NCBI GenBank assembly: GCA_910588815.1
Contig: CAJUQY010000018.1
Coordinates: 1 to 49,691 of the forward strand
Length of the DNA: 49,691 nt
From: an uncultured Lachnospiraceae bacterium
Lineage (GTDB): Bacteria; Bacillota; Clostridia; Lachnospirales; Lachnospiraceae
Reading direction: 5' to 3'
A program made the translations under genes and the position numbers. Of this stretch, positions 7,937-16,577 are shown piece by piece; position 1 is the stretch's first letter; every line of letters begins with the position of its first letter. A model generated the notes under the pieces. The model had not been told where the DNA came from. It saw only the letters and a list, made by a program, of their open reading frames with translations, and ran no database searches.

Positions 7937-9475
7937 TTACTCCCAGCCGCGAAAAACTCCGGCCACCTCTTCCAGAATATCCCCCGCCAGCATGGAACGC
8001 CGCCCCAGCCGGCTCGCCGCCGCATCTCCCGCCAGACCGTGAAGATAAACGCCAGTCTCTGCCGCGTCTGCCGGTTCCATCCCACCGGCCAAAAGACCTC
8101 CCAGGATTCCGCTTAAGACGTCCCCGGAACCCCCCGTCGCCATGCCGTCGTTGCCGGAAAGGTTCACATAGATCCCCTTCCCGGAAGCCACCACAGTGCG
8201 GGCATCCTTCAGCACACAGACGGCTCCATAGGTTTCATGAAACGACTTGGCGGCCCCAATGGGATCTTCCTTCAGTGCAGCGACAGACTTTCCCACAAGC
8301 CTTGCCATCTCTCCCATATGGGGAGTCAGAATCATCCTCTCATCCAACTCTCCCAAAAGCTCCCGCTCCCTGGCCAAAATATTTAATGCATCGGCATCCA
8401 ATACGCAGGGAAGCTTCCGCTCCTTCCGCTCTTCCAAAAGCTGTTTAAGAATTCGGTTCGCAAGGGGACTCACAGAAAGCCCCGGTCCGGCCACAAGCGC
8501 GGAGGCCCGGTCAAGAAACGAGGGGAGCCTGGAACCGGCTTCCGGCGCTCCTCCTGAACTGCTCTCCGTCGCGGCAGCCGTGAGGATTGCCTCCGGAAGC
8601 AAAGTCTGCAGAACCGGCACATTTTCCTTCACCGTATAAATCTGCACCAGACCGGCTCCGCTAAGCCCTGCCGCCTTTCCGCTAAGATACGCCGCCCCGC
8701 TCATCCCAAGACTTCCCGCCGCCAGAAATACCCGGCCAAAGGTACCTTTGTTTCCGTCTGCCGTCCGCCCAGGAAGCCGCCCCTTCTCCCCCGGGAGAAA
8801 AGCACGGGCCAAAGAGCCAACGTCCGGCGGCGGAACAAAGCCGATGTCCGCCACCAGACGCCGCCCCGCGTATTCTGTTCCCGGATAAAACACCATTCCC
8901 AGCTTCTCATAGCCAAAGGTCACTGTCCTGTCCGCTTTCACGGCAGTCCCAAGCACCTGTCCTGTCCCCGCGGAAATCCCCGAAGGAATATCCACAGAGA
9001 GGACAAACGCCCCCTCCTCCTTCTCCCGGTTGATCCAGGAAACCAACTCGGCTGCTTCCCCCTCAAGGGGCCTGGAAAGTCCAATCCCAAAGAGAGCGTC
9101 CACGATCAAAGAATAGCGTTCCCTCTTATCATATTCAAAAAAGCTGTCCGCCGTGTATACGGAAACCCCAAGCTTCCTTAAAATACTCTGCTGAGCCTGG
9201 TGTTCCTCTGTCGCCCGATCCTCTCTTCCCAAAAGCAGAACCTCTGCCCGCCTCCCATGGAGGAACAGCATCCTGGCCGCCGCCAGTCCGTCCGCCCCGT
9301 TGTTCCCCGTACCACAGACAAAAAGTGCGCGGCCACCTTCCGGACAAAGCCGCTCTGCCTCGGCTGCCACGGAAAGAGCCGCCCGCTCCATAAGTACCAA
9401 CGAAGGAATTCCGATTTCTTCTATATTATAGCGATCCACGGCTTTCATCTGTTTGCTGTCAAGCAGATACTGCAT
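7937..9475 (-). CDS. nnr: Bifunctional NAD(P)H-hydrate epimerase / ADP-dependent NAD(P)H-hydrate dehydratase
   Basis: Repairs hydrated NAD(P)H (NADHX). 512 residues with the YjeF-N epimerase domain at about 1-215 (GTGNNGADG at 55-63, DALFGIGLSRPLEG, VDIPSGIS) and the ribokinase-like dehydratase domain at about 230-505, with LTPHMGEMARL and the nucleotide-site NDGMATGGSGDVLSG around residues 441-456. ATG follows GAGGAAAAACT. It starts just after the Rex gene, which senses the NADH/NAD+ ratio, so this operon combines NADH sensing with NADH repair. Confidence 0.95.
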   Translation of the reverse strand: MQYLLDSKQMKAVDRYNIEEIGIPSLVLMERAALSVAAEAERLCPEGGRALFVCGTGNNGADGLAAARMLFLHGRRAEVLLLGREDRATEEHQAQQSILRKLGVSVYTADSFFEYDKRERYSLIVDALFGIGLSRPLEGEAAELVSWINREKEEGAFVLSVDIPSGISAGTGQVLGTAVKADRTVTFGYEKLGMVFYPGTEYAGRRLVADIGFVPPPDVGSLARAFLPGEKGRLPGRTADGNKGTFGRVFLAAGSLGMSGAAYLSGKAAGLSGAGLVQIYTVKENVPVLQTLLPEAILTAAATESSSGGAPEAGSRLPSFLDRASALVAGPGLSVSPLANRILKQLLEERKERKLPCVLDADALNILARERELLGELDERMILTPHMGEMARLVGKSVAALKEDPIGAAKSFHETYGAVCVLKDARTVVASGKGIYVNLSGNDGMATGGSGDVLSGILGGLLAGGMEPADAAETGVYLHGLAGDAAASRLGRRSMLAGDILEEVAGVFRGWE

Positions 9476-9487
9476 AGTTTTTCCTCA

Positions 9488-10126
9488 TCACTCCTGTTCT
9501 CGTTTTTCCGAAATCCGATAGGAAAGCTGCATCAGGCTCTCCGACAGATGGACATTCTCCACCATCACCGAATCAGGCACCTTAAGATCCAGATGGGCAA
9601 AATTCCAGATGGCGCCGATCCCGCAGGCCACCAATCGGTCCGTCACCTCCTGAGCCGCATGCTTGGGAATCGTCAGCACAGCGATATCAATCTCATGCTC
9701 CAAGAGGAATGGCTCCAGCTCCTTCATATCTAAAGTCGGTATGTTCCGGACATTTTTCCCAATGCGCTCCGGGCTGATGTCAAAGATCGCCTGAATCATG
9801 AACCCTCTCCGTTCAAAATTGGAATAATTCGTCAACGCTTGGCCGAAATTCCCGCCTCCAATGATAATCATATTATTCTTCCTGTCGATTCCGAGAATCT
9901 TCGCAATTTCATTGTACAGATATTCTACATTATAACCATAACCCTGCTGCCCGAATCCGCCAAAGTTGTTCAGATCCTGTCTGATCTGAGAAGCCGTCAC
10001 ATTCATCTTTTCGCTAAGGTCATTGGAAGAGATCCGCTCCACTCCGTTTTCCAACAGCTCGCCCAGGTACCTGTGGTATCGGGGAAGCCTTTTAATAACC
10101 GCATTGGATATTTCTTTCCGTTCCAC
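9488..10126 (-). CDS. rex: Redox-sensing transcriptional repressor Rex
   Basis: 212 residues from a GTG start. An N-terminal winged helix (residues 1-80, recognition region TASQIRQDLNNFGGFGQQGYGY at 44-65) is followed by a Rossmann NADH domain with GGGNFG at 90-95. Rex represses fermentation and NADH-reoxidation genes until NADH rises. The frame is open for 67 codons upstream, but that part overlaps both promoters; the GTG at 10124-10126 has AAGGTGG five bases before it and gives the family length of about 210. The gene leads an operon with nnr, alr, mazF, CNNM and MATE. Confidence 0.95.
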   Translation of the reverse strand: MERKEISNAVIKRLPRYHRYLGELLENGVERISSNDLSEKMNVTASQIRQDLNNFGGFGQQGYGYNVEYLYNEIAKILGIDRKNNMIIIGGGNFGQALTNYSNFERRGFMIQAIFDISPERIGKNVRNIPTLDMKELEPFLLEHEIDIAVLTIPKHAAQEVTDRLVACGIGAIWNFAHLDLKVPDSVMVENVHLSESLMQLSYRISEKREQE

Positions 10127-10166
10127 GTTTTCCACCTTATCTTTTTGAAATTTACTTATCTTATTT

Positions 10167-10195
10167 ATTATAGTCTCCCTGCACTTTCTTGTCAA
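10167..10195 (-). promoter_or_regulatory. Consensus sigma-A promoter for the rex operon
   Basis: Minus-strand TTGACA (10190-10195), 17-base spacer, TATAAT (10167-10172): both boxes match consensus. It is about 40 bases upstream of the Rex GTG. I see no TTGTTAAN4TTAACAA-type Rex operator here, so autoregulation by Rex is not evident. Confidence 0.8.
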
Positions 10196-10201
10196 ATGGC
10201 T

Positions 10202-10230
10202 TTGACATTTTTCTTCTCTCCCGTTACAAT
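10202..10230 (+). promoter_or_regulatory. Consensus sigma-A promoter for the ABC-F gene
   Basis: Plus-strand TTGACA (10202-10207), 17-base spacer, TACAAT (10225-10230), 25 bases before the ABC-F ATG and its AAAGGAGAG ribosome site. Its -35 box is only six bases from that of the rex promoter, so polymerase binding at the two is probably mutually exclusive. Confidence 0.8.
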
Positions 10231-10255
10231 AGTCAGAGAAAGGAGAGACGACAAC

Positions 10256-12190
10256 ATGATATTGTCCTGTCATCAAATCAGCAAAGCCTTCGGAGACGTT
10301 TCCATCCTTGAAAACGGCTCTTTTCATATAGAGGACCGGGAGAAAGCAGCCATCGTAGGCATCAACGGCGCAGGAAAATCCACTCTACTGAAAATCATTA
10401 CCGGAGAGCTTCCCGCCGACCATGGGACCGTAGTCCTGGCAAAGGATAAAACCCTGGGCTATCTGGCCCAGCGCCAGGAGCTTGCCCCCGGCCAAACCAT
10501 TTACGATACCCTTCTGGAAGTAAAAAAAGACGTCATCGACCTGGAGCGTAAGCTGCGGGAACTGGAGGGGGCCATGAAGCACGTGGAGGACAATGAACTC
10601 CCCCGCCTGATGGACGCCTACGCAAAGGCCAGCCACGAATTTGAGCAAAAAGACGGATACGCCTGGAAAAGCGAAATCACCGGCGTCTTAAAGGGGCTGG
10701 GCTTTTCGGAGGCAGATTTTGACAAGCAGGTGGCCACCCTCTCCGGCGGGCAGAAGACCAGAGTTTACCTGGGAAAGCTTCTTCTCTCCAGGCCGGACAT
10801 TATTTTGCTGGACGAACCCACCAATCATCTGGACATGGACTCCATCGCCTGGCTGGAAACCTATCTCCTGAATTATCCGGGCAGCGTCCTGATTGTAGCC
10901 CATGACCGCTACTTTCTGGACAAGGTTGTAACCAAAATCATTGAGATCGACCAGGGAACGCTCTCCGTATTCTCCGGCAATTACACTGCCTACGCCGAGA
11001 AACGGGCCATGCTGCGTGCGGCAAAGATGAAGGAATATTTGAACCAGCAGGCCGAAATCCGTCATCAGGAGGAAGTGATCCAAAAGCTCAAATCCTTCAA
11101 CCGGGAGAAATCCATCCGCCGTGCGGAAAGCCGGGAAAAGATGCTCTCCAAAATGGAGCGGATCGAAAAGCCCACGGAGGCCGCCTCCGCCATGCACATC
11201 AGGCTGGAGCCCCAGATCATGAGCGGAAACGATGTGCTCACCGTAAGAGAGCTTAAAAAATCCTTCGGCTCCAACCTGCTTTTTTCTGACGTCTCTTTTG
11301 AGATCAAGCGGGGAGAGCGGGTCGCCGTCATCGGCAAGAACGGCACGGGAAAAACCACCCTGCTAAAAATCATCAACGGACTTCTGCCCGCCGACTACGG
11401 CCAGATCCGGCTGGGCACCCGCGTGCAGATCGGCTACTACGACCAGGAACAGCAGGTGCTCCATATGGAAAAAACTTTGTTTGACGAGCTGCAGGATGCC
11501 TACCCCCACATGGACAACACCCAGGTCCGGAGCGTCCTGGCCGCTTTCCTCTTCACCGGGGACGACGTTTTCAAACGGATCGGGGCCTTAAGCGGGGGCG
11601 AGCGGGGGCGAGTCTCCCTGGCAAAGCTGATGCTCTCGGAAAGCAACCTCTTAATCTTGGACGAGCCCACCAACCACCTGGATATTGTCTCCAAGGAAAT
11701 CCTGGAGGACGCCCTGAACCGTTACACCGGAACCGTCCTCTACGTCTCCCACGACCGGTATTTCATCAACCGGACCGCCACCAGGGTTCTGGACCTGACC
11801 GGGAGAACCTTTGTCAGCTACATCGGAAATTATGATTATTACTTAGAGAAACGGGACAGCCTGACCGCTGTCTATGCGGCCGGCGCCGGCCAGGACGCGG
11901 CCACCGGCGCGCCTTCACCGTCAAGAGAAGCAGGAGGCTCCGATACCCGTCTGGACTGGCAGGCTCAGAAGGAAGAAAAGGCCAGGGAACGGAAACGGCT
12001 AAACGACCTGAAAAAGACAGAAGAAGAGATTGCTTCCCTGGAAGAGCGAAACGCTGAAATCGACCGGCGCTCCGCCCTTCCGGAGGTCTGCACCAATATG
12101 AGCGAGCTCTTAAAACTCACCAAGGAAAAAGCAGAAAACGATGCGAGATTGGCTATCCTCTACGAGCAGTGGGAAAAACTGGCGGACTAA
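10256..12190 (+). CDS. ABC-F family ATPase (ribosome-associated)
   Basis: 644 residues with two ABC ATPase domains and no membrane segments. Domain 1 has Walker A GINGAGKST at about 35-43 and signature LSGGQ near 162; domain 2 has GKNGTGKTT near 360 and LSGGERGRVSLAKLML near 445; both Walker B regions read LLDEPTNHLD or LILDEPTNHLD. A charged inter-domain linker and a coiled-coil C-terminus (from about 560, rich in K/E/R) are typical of ABC-F factors, which act on the ribosomal E site in translation or antibiotic protection; the subfamily is undecided. The frame runs upstream through rex on the other strand, but the ATG at 10256 has both promoter and ribosome site. The last four bases overlap the convergent dehydrogenase gene. 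Confidence 0.92.
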   Translation: MILSCHQISKAFGDVSILENGSFHIEDREKAAIVGINGAGKSTLLKIITGELPADHGTVVLAKDKTLGYLAQRQELAPGQTIYDTLLEVKKDVIDLERKLRELEGAMKHVEDNELPRLMDAYAKASHEFEQKDGYAWKSEITGVLKGLGFSEADFDKQVATLSGGQKTRVYLGKLLLSRPDIILLDEPTNHLDMDSIAWLETYLLNYPGSVLIVAHDRYFLDKVVTKIIEIDQGTLSVFSGNYTAYAEKRAMLRAAKMKEYLNQQAEIRHQEEVIQKLKSFNREKSIRRAESREKMLSKMERIEKPTEAASAMHIRLEPQIMSGNDVLTVRELKKSFGSNLLFSDVSFEIKRGERVAVIGKNGTGKTTLLKIINGLLPADYGQIRLGTRVQIGYYDQEQQVLHMEKTLFDELQDAYPHMDNTQVRSVLAAFLFTGDDVFKRIGALSGGERGRVSLAKLMLSESNLLILDEPTNHLDIVSKEILEDALNRYTGTVLYVSHDRYFINRTATRVLDLTGRTFVSYIGNYDYYLEKRDSLTAVYAAGAGQDAATGAPSPSREAGGSDTRLDWQAQKEEKARERKRLNDLKKTEEEIASLEERNAEIDRRSALPEVCTNMSELLKLTKEKAENDARLAILYEQWEKLAD

Positions 12191-13299
12191 ATGTCCGCCA
12201 TGATTTTTCCGTAATCTTCTGTTTTATCCCGCATAATATGCAGTCCCCGCTCAAGAAAAGCAAGGGGAAGCCTGTGGGAGATCATCGCCGCCGGGTCAAT
12301 GCGCTTCCCCCCAAGCCGTTCCAGAACATAATGCCAGTCGTCCGCCGCTTCATGATTAAAAGAAGAATTCCAGGTACCCGTCACCGTGAGCTGATTCCTC
12401 AGGATCTTCCAGTAGATATCCCGCTTAAACGCCATATCAGAGGCCGGGTTTCCCACCAGCACAATACGCCCCTCCGGGGCCGCGCACTCCACCGCCAGTG
12501 AGACTGTCTCGTTCTTTCCCACACATTCAAAAGAAACATTTGTGCCGCGGCCCTCCGTCCGCCGGGAAAGCCACCGACCGGCGTCTGTCGTTTTCACATC
12601 GCAGTAATCCTGGTCCGGCACGCCCAAGAGCGCGGCCTTCTCCCTCTGAAACTCTTTATTCCCCAATGCGAAAACATTCTCATATCCGGCTTCTTTCAAA
12701 AACATCAGAAGAAACATGCCGATGGTTCCCAGGCCGCAGACAACAATCGTTTTCTCCCGGCCGGCCGCTTCTCCTCTCACATCTGCCTGCCCTCTCCCTG
12801 TGTTTTCTCCAGGCGGAAAGGCCCATTCCGGAAGTCCCCGTCTCATGGCATGGACCGCCACCGACATGGGTTCCAGCATGGCGGCTTCCTGAAGGCTGAC
12901 ATCATCAGGAAGCAAAAGAAGATTTTCCTCCGGCACAGCCACAAACTCCGCAAAACCGCCGTCCCTGCGGGAGCCCAGATAACCGTAGCTCCGGCAAAGC
13001 TCATAATGCCCCTCCAGACAGGGAGCACAGGCCCTGCAGGGAATCATCGGAAATACGCCCACCCGCTTTCCAAGCCAGCCTTTCCCTGCCTCATCCCCCA
13101 CGTCCACCACCGTCCCTGCGAACTCATGCCCCGGAACCAGAGGATGGACATGTGCCCCCGTCTGATAAATCCGCGGAAGGTCGGAACCGCAGATTCCCAC
13201 ATGCTTCACAGCCACCAACACCTCTTTTTTTCCCGGAACCGGATCCGCCACCGTCTCATACCGCAGATCCCCTGCTCCGTGCAGTACATATGCTTTCAT
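12187..13299 (-). CDS. Zinc-dependent polyol-phosphate dehydrogenase (GatD-like MDR family)
   Basis: Medium-chain dehydrogenase, 370 residues, most like galactitol-1-phosphate 5-dehydrogenases. Catalytic zinc ligands C37 (GICGSD), H58 and E59 (PGHEF) and the structural zinc cysteines C88, C91, C94 and C102 are all present, followed by a Rossmann fold with VCGLGTIGMF. About 25 residues of polar, low-complexity insert precede that strand. No galactitol PTS or sugar operon is adjacent. It lies downstream of, and in the same orientation as, a cytidylyltransferase of the IspD/TarI type, so a role in making a polyol phosphate for CDP activation is possible but unproven. Confidence 0.82.
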   Translation of the reverse strand: MKAYVLHGAGDLRYETVADPVPGKKEVLVAVKHVGICGSDLPRIYQTGAHVHPLVPGHEFAGTVVDVGDEAGKGWLGKRVGVFPMIPCRACAPCLEGHYELCRSYGYLGSRRDGGFAEFVAVPEENLLLLPDDVSLQEAAMLEPMSVAVHAMRRGLPEWAFPPGENTGRGQADVRGEAAGREKTIVVCGLGTIGMFLLMFLKEAGYENVFALGNKEFQREKAALLGVPDQDYCDVKTTDAGRWLSRRTEGRGTNVSFECVGKNETVSLAVECAAPEGRIVLVGNPASDMAFKRDIYWKILRNQLTVTGTWNSSFNHEAADDWHYVLERLGGKRIDPAAMISHRLPLAFLERGLHIMRDKTEDYGKIMADI

Positions 13300-13360
13300 C
13301 TCATCTTTCTCTCCATGATTTCTACATTTACAGGAATGCTCTTTGCTCCCCGAGTCCTTT

Positions 13361-13630
13361 TTACCCGATCAAAACCTGCTTTCTCTCAAAGGCAAAACCG
13401 TACTGTCGGATGCGCGCCTCTTCGATTCCCCTCTGCTCAAGGCCCGCAGCGTATTTTCTCGCTTCCATCTGCCCCAGAACATTCTGCAGCGTATCCTCCA
13501 AAATCCGTTCCTTTTTCGGATTTCTCACCTTAAAAAGAATCATTCTGTCATACTCATGTTTAGTGTTTTGCCAAAGCTCTGGTTCCCGATACTGACTGTT
13601 TTTCCCATGAAAACAATTCCGCTTTGTCAT
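13361..13630 (-). pseudogene. Remnant of an AAA-ATPase/PD-(D/E)XK nuclease-like protein (C-terminal part only)
   Basis: 89 codons. From MILFKVRNPKK to the end it matches the C-terminal tail of the large AAA-ATPase-like/PD-(D/E)XK proteins (PDDEXK_9 type) common in gut Clostridia and Bacteroidetes: an E/K-rich helix, LGQMEARKYAAGL, then GIEEARIRQYGFAFERKQVLIG. The full proteins exceed 500 residues with an N-terminal ATPase, which is missing here; the usual acidic nuclease residue before FKV is replaced (ILFKV instead of a VLEFKV-like strand). The first 28 codons are unrelated. I read it as a decayed fragment at the left edge of the glycan island. Confidence 0.6.
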
Positions 13631-13679
13631 ACATTCTCTCTCTTGTATGATAGCAGGTGTGAGGAAAAGTGTAAAGGAT

Positions 13680-14426
13680 TTAATCCGAAACCCCTTCTTT
13701 CAATGATCGTCCTTCTGTTGTAATTTGCCGAAACCGTTCCAGATCCTCCTTTGTCGTAATCTTGAAATTCCTCTCATCCCCCGGAATCATCACCACATCC
13801 AATCCGGCTAATACTGCCGGTTCCGTGGAACCGTTCACCTGCAAAATCTTCTCCGGCAAAAGCCTCTCGCTGGCATCCAGATAAGGCCCCAGCCGAAATA
13901 CCTCCGGTGCCTGTCCGGCAAAGATCTTCTCCCGTTCCAAAAGAGAAACCTCTCTTCCATCTCCGCTGTAATAAACCGTATCCTTCATGGGGAGCACCGG
14001 CAGTACCCCGTCATGCCCCTCTGCCGCTGCAAAGCAGTCCCGAATCTGCTCATGGGACAGGAGCGGGCGGGCCGCATCGTGAATAAAAACAAACGCCTCC
14101 TTGGAGGCGTAACCACAGATATCCCGCAGACCATTTAAAATTGAGAGCTGACGATTCTCCCCCGGCATGGAAAATCCCCGGAATTTTTTTCGGATACTTC
14201 TGCCCTGATCTGCCAGGAGACGATCCATGCCATCCATCCATTCTTCAATTCTTCCCTGCCAAGAAATCTCCGACACGATCTGAATCCCGTCTATTTTTCC
14301 GTCGGAAGCAATCGTCTCCAGAGAATAGAGCAGAATGGGACGTCCATTTACCGTAACATACTGCTTTGGCAGATCAAGCCCCATCCTCTTCCCCGTTCCG
14401 CCGGATAAAATCAATGCAATATTCAT
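13680..14426 (-). CDS. IspD/TarI-family cytidylyltransferase
   Basis: 248 residues, GT-A-like nucleotidyltransferase with ALILSGGTGKRM (4-15), PKQY, PGENRQLSILNGL and HDAARP (116-121), which uses CTP to activate a sugar-alcohol phosphate. Housekeeping IspD makes CDP-methylerythritol; TarI/Bcs1 homologues make CDP-ribitol or other CDP-polyols for wall polymers. Position at the end of a polysaccharide island, beside a pentulose-phosphate epimerase family gene, with a CDP-glycerol transferase-like gene at the other end, favours the polyol role. The segment between residues 50 and 90 is longer than in typical IspD. Confidence 0.8.
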   Translation of the reverse strand: MNIALILSGGTGKRMGLDLPKQYVTVNGRPILLYSLETIASDGKIDGIQIVSEISWQGRIEEWMDGMDRLLADQGRSIRKKFRGFSMPGENRQLSILNGLRDICGYASKEAFVFIHDAARPLLSHEQIRDCFAAAEGHDGVLPVLPMKDTVYYSGDGREVSLLEREKIFAGQAPEVFRLGPYLDASERLLPEKILQVNGSTEPAVLAGLDVVMIPGDERNFKITTKEDLERFRQITTEGRSLKEGVSD

Positions 14427-14478
14427 ATTCCCTCTTTCTCAAAAATCTCCATTTCCCAAGGCCTTCCAGACCTGCTCG

Positions 14479-15141
14479 CTAAAACTGCAGCTTTCGGATA
14501 TTCTGAAGCAGTTCCCCGTAAGGCTTTCCGTGTCCGAAAAGAAGGGTAGTTCCAAGTACAAACCCGCGGACTCCTTTTGGAGCAAATTCCCGGATCTTGT
14601 CGGCGCTGCATGCTCCATCCCAGTAAATCTCAAAATCCATGTCTTCCTTCAATGCCAGCAGCCTGGTAATTTTCTTTCCCACATATGGCAGGTACATCTG
14701 GCCCGCATTCCCCGGATTCACCGACATGACCATAACCTTCTTCACGATCCGCAGCATTTCCATGACAGTCTCCACGCTCGTGCCCGGATTGATGGCGATC
14801 CCAGGAGTCATCCCAGCGTCAATAATGCTTTGCAGCGTTGTAGACGGATGATACTCCGCCTCCGGATGAATGTACACCGTGTCTCCCGGCCGCAAGTTCT
14901 TCAAAAACAAACCGATCCGGTTGTTGGGATGCTCAATCATCAGGTGGACATCCAGAGGTATCTTCGCCGTCTTCGCTATGTAAACCATGTCATTTAAAGA
15001 CATAGCAAAATTAGGCACAAACCGCCCGTCCATGATATCAATATGGAAGGAATCGATCCCTGCCTCCTCCAAATCTTTTACCTCTTTCTCCAGATTACCG
15101 TAATTGGCGCACATCATGGAGGCCATGAGTTGAAAGTCCAT
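14479..15141 (-). CDS. Ribulose-phosphate 3-epimerase family protein (divergent)
   Basis: About 220 residues of TIM-barrel RPE family. Metal-site motifs are kept (FHIDIMDGRFVPN, DVHLMI, and the final aspartate in WDG), as is MSVNPGNAGQ. The usual DGGI becomes DGAC, and the PSxLxAD block becomes ASMMCANYG, so it is not a standard housekeeping Rpe and may act on a different ketose phosphate. ATG at 15139-15141 is chosen because it gives the family N-terminus, with AAAGGG 12 bases upstream; the frame is open 18 codons further. Next to the cytidylyltransferase gene, suggesting it supplies or interconverts its precursor. Confidence 0.8.
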   Translation of the reverse strand: MDFQLMASMMCANYGNLEKEVKDLEEAGIDSFHIDIMDGRFVPNFAMSLNDMVYIAKTAKIPLDVHLMIEHPNNRIGLFLKNLRPGDTVYIHPEAEYHPSTTLQSIIDAGMTPGIAINPGTSVETVMEMLRIVKKVMVMSVNPGNAGQMYLPYVGKKITRLLALKEDMDFEIYWDGACSADKIREFAPKGVRGFVLGTTLLFGHGKPYGELLQNIRKLQF

Positions 15142-15221
15142 ATTGCAGAAATTCCCTTTCTCAAAACTTGACAAAATGTCATTGCTTCTCACCATACAGC
15201 GATACCTGCAACTTTCTTCGC

Positions 15222-16550
15222 CTATGCTCTAACCCCAATTTGATAATATTCAATCCCGTGTTTTGCCAGGCGTTTTTTATCATACTGATTCCGGCCGTCA
15301 AAAATCACCGGCTGTCTCAGCAGCTTTGCAATCTCCCCAAAATCCGGCTGGCGAAACTCTTTCCACTCTGTCACCAAGATTAAAGCATCCGCGCCCTTTA
15401 ATGCTTCGTACTTGCTTTCCACATAAGAAATTTTCTCGTTTTCTTTCAGATAACAAGTCTTTGCCTCCTCAATTGCCTTCGGGTCATAAGCCGCCACTTC
15501 CGCTCCCAGTCCTGTCAGTTCATTGATAATCGCAATCGCCGCCGACTCCCGCATATCATCCGTATCCGGCTTGAAAGCAAGTCCCCAAACCGCAAACCGT
15601 TTTCCCTGCAGGTTTTTCCCGAATTTTTTTACAATCTTCTCCGGGATCACCCGCTTCTGGCGGTCATTTACTGCTTCCACTGCCTTAAGCATCTCCGGCT
15701 CGTAATCATACTGGTAACTGGTCCGGATCAATGCTTTCACGTCCTTCGGGAAACAGCTCCCGCCATATCCGCAGCCAGGATAGATAAAACTATAACCGAT
15801 CCGGGAATCGCTGCCGATCCCCAGACGCACCTTATTGACATCCGCCCCCACCCTCTCACAGATGTTGCTGATTTCATTCATAAAGCTGATTTTTGTTGCC
15901 AGCATGGCATTTGCCGTATATTTCGTCATCTCCGCACTTGCAATGTCCATCAGAATAAAATTTTCTGTATTCCTCACGTAAACACTGTACAATTCCCTCA
16001 TCACATCCGCCGCCGCAGAATTGTCCGTACCGATCACCACCCGGTCCGGTTTCATGCAGTCGGCTACTGCTGTCCCCTCTTTTAAAAATTCAGGGTTGGA
16101 AATCACGTCAAAGGTCAAGGCCATCCCTCTTTGATCCAGTTCCTTCTGAATCGTCTCTCGGACCATTGCCGCCGTCCCTACAGGCACCGTAGACTTATCC
16201 ACCACATACATATGATGACTCATTTCTCTCCCGATTTCTGAGGCCACTTCCTTTACATAATGCAGATCCGCACTCCCGTCCTCACCCATGGGCGTGCCGA
16301 CCGCGATAAAACAAATCTCCGTATTCTCAAGGGCATCTTTCATATCTGTTGTAAAATGAAGATGTCCCAGTGAATAATTATTTTTCACCATGGGCTCCAA
16401 TCCAGGTTCGTAAATCGGAATCATTCCATTTTTTAAACGGCTGATTTTTTTCGCGTCCACGTCTACGCACCATACGTTATTTCCCATCTCTGCGAAACAA
16501 GTCCCTGTCACAAGTCCCACGTATCCGGTCCCCACCACTGATATTTTCAT
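15222..16550 (-). CDS. ugd: UDP-glucose 6-dehydrogenase
   Basis: Oxidises UDP-glucose to UDP-glucuronate with two NAD+. 442 residues with the NAD-binding turn GTGYVGLVTG at 7-16, SNPEFLKEGTAV near 151-162, and the catalytic Cys266 in PGCGYGGSCFPKD. Behind GAGAGGAAAGG. Together with the UDP-glucuronate decarboxylase two genes upstream it gives a route UDP-Glc to UDP-GlcA to UDP-Xyl. Confidence 0.95.
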   Translation of the reverse strand: MKISVVGTGYVGLVTGTCFAEMGNNVWCVDVDAKKISRLKNGMIPIYEPGLEPMVKNNYSLGHLHFTTDMKDALENTEICFIAVGTPMGEDGSADLHYVKEVASEIGREMSHHMYVVDKSTVPVGTAAMVRETIQKELDQRGMALTFDVISNPEFLKEGTAVADCMKPDRVVIGTDNSAAADVMRELYSVYVRNTENFILMDIASAEMTKYTANAMLATKISFMNEISNICERVGADVNKVRLGIGSDSRIGYSFIYPGCGYGGSCFPKDVKALIRTSYQYDYEPEMLKAVEAVNDRQKRVIPEKIVKKFGKNLQGKRFAVWGLAFKPDTDDMRESAAIAIINELTGLGAEVAAYDPKAIEEAKTCYLKENEKISYVESKYEALKGADALILVTEWKEFRQPDFGEIAKLLRQPVIFDGRNQYDKKRLAKHGIEYYQIGVRA

Positions 16551-16577
16551 TGGCCTTTCCTCTCTTTTACAATCATG

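Noticed and set aside
10190..10207. TGTCAA-N6-TTGACA palindrome as a Rex operator
   Set aside because: It does not fit TTGTTAA-N4-TTAACAA and is fully explained as two opposed -35 boxes.
9839..10255. Upstream extension of the ABC-F reading frame (139 codons)
   Set aside because: It overlaps rex on the other strand and both promoters; ATG 10256 has promoter, ribosome site and the family N-terminus.
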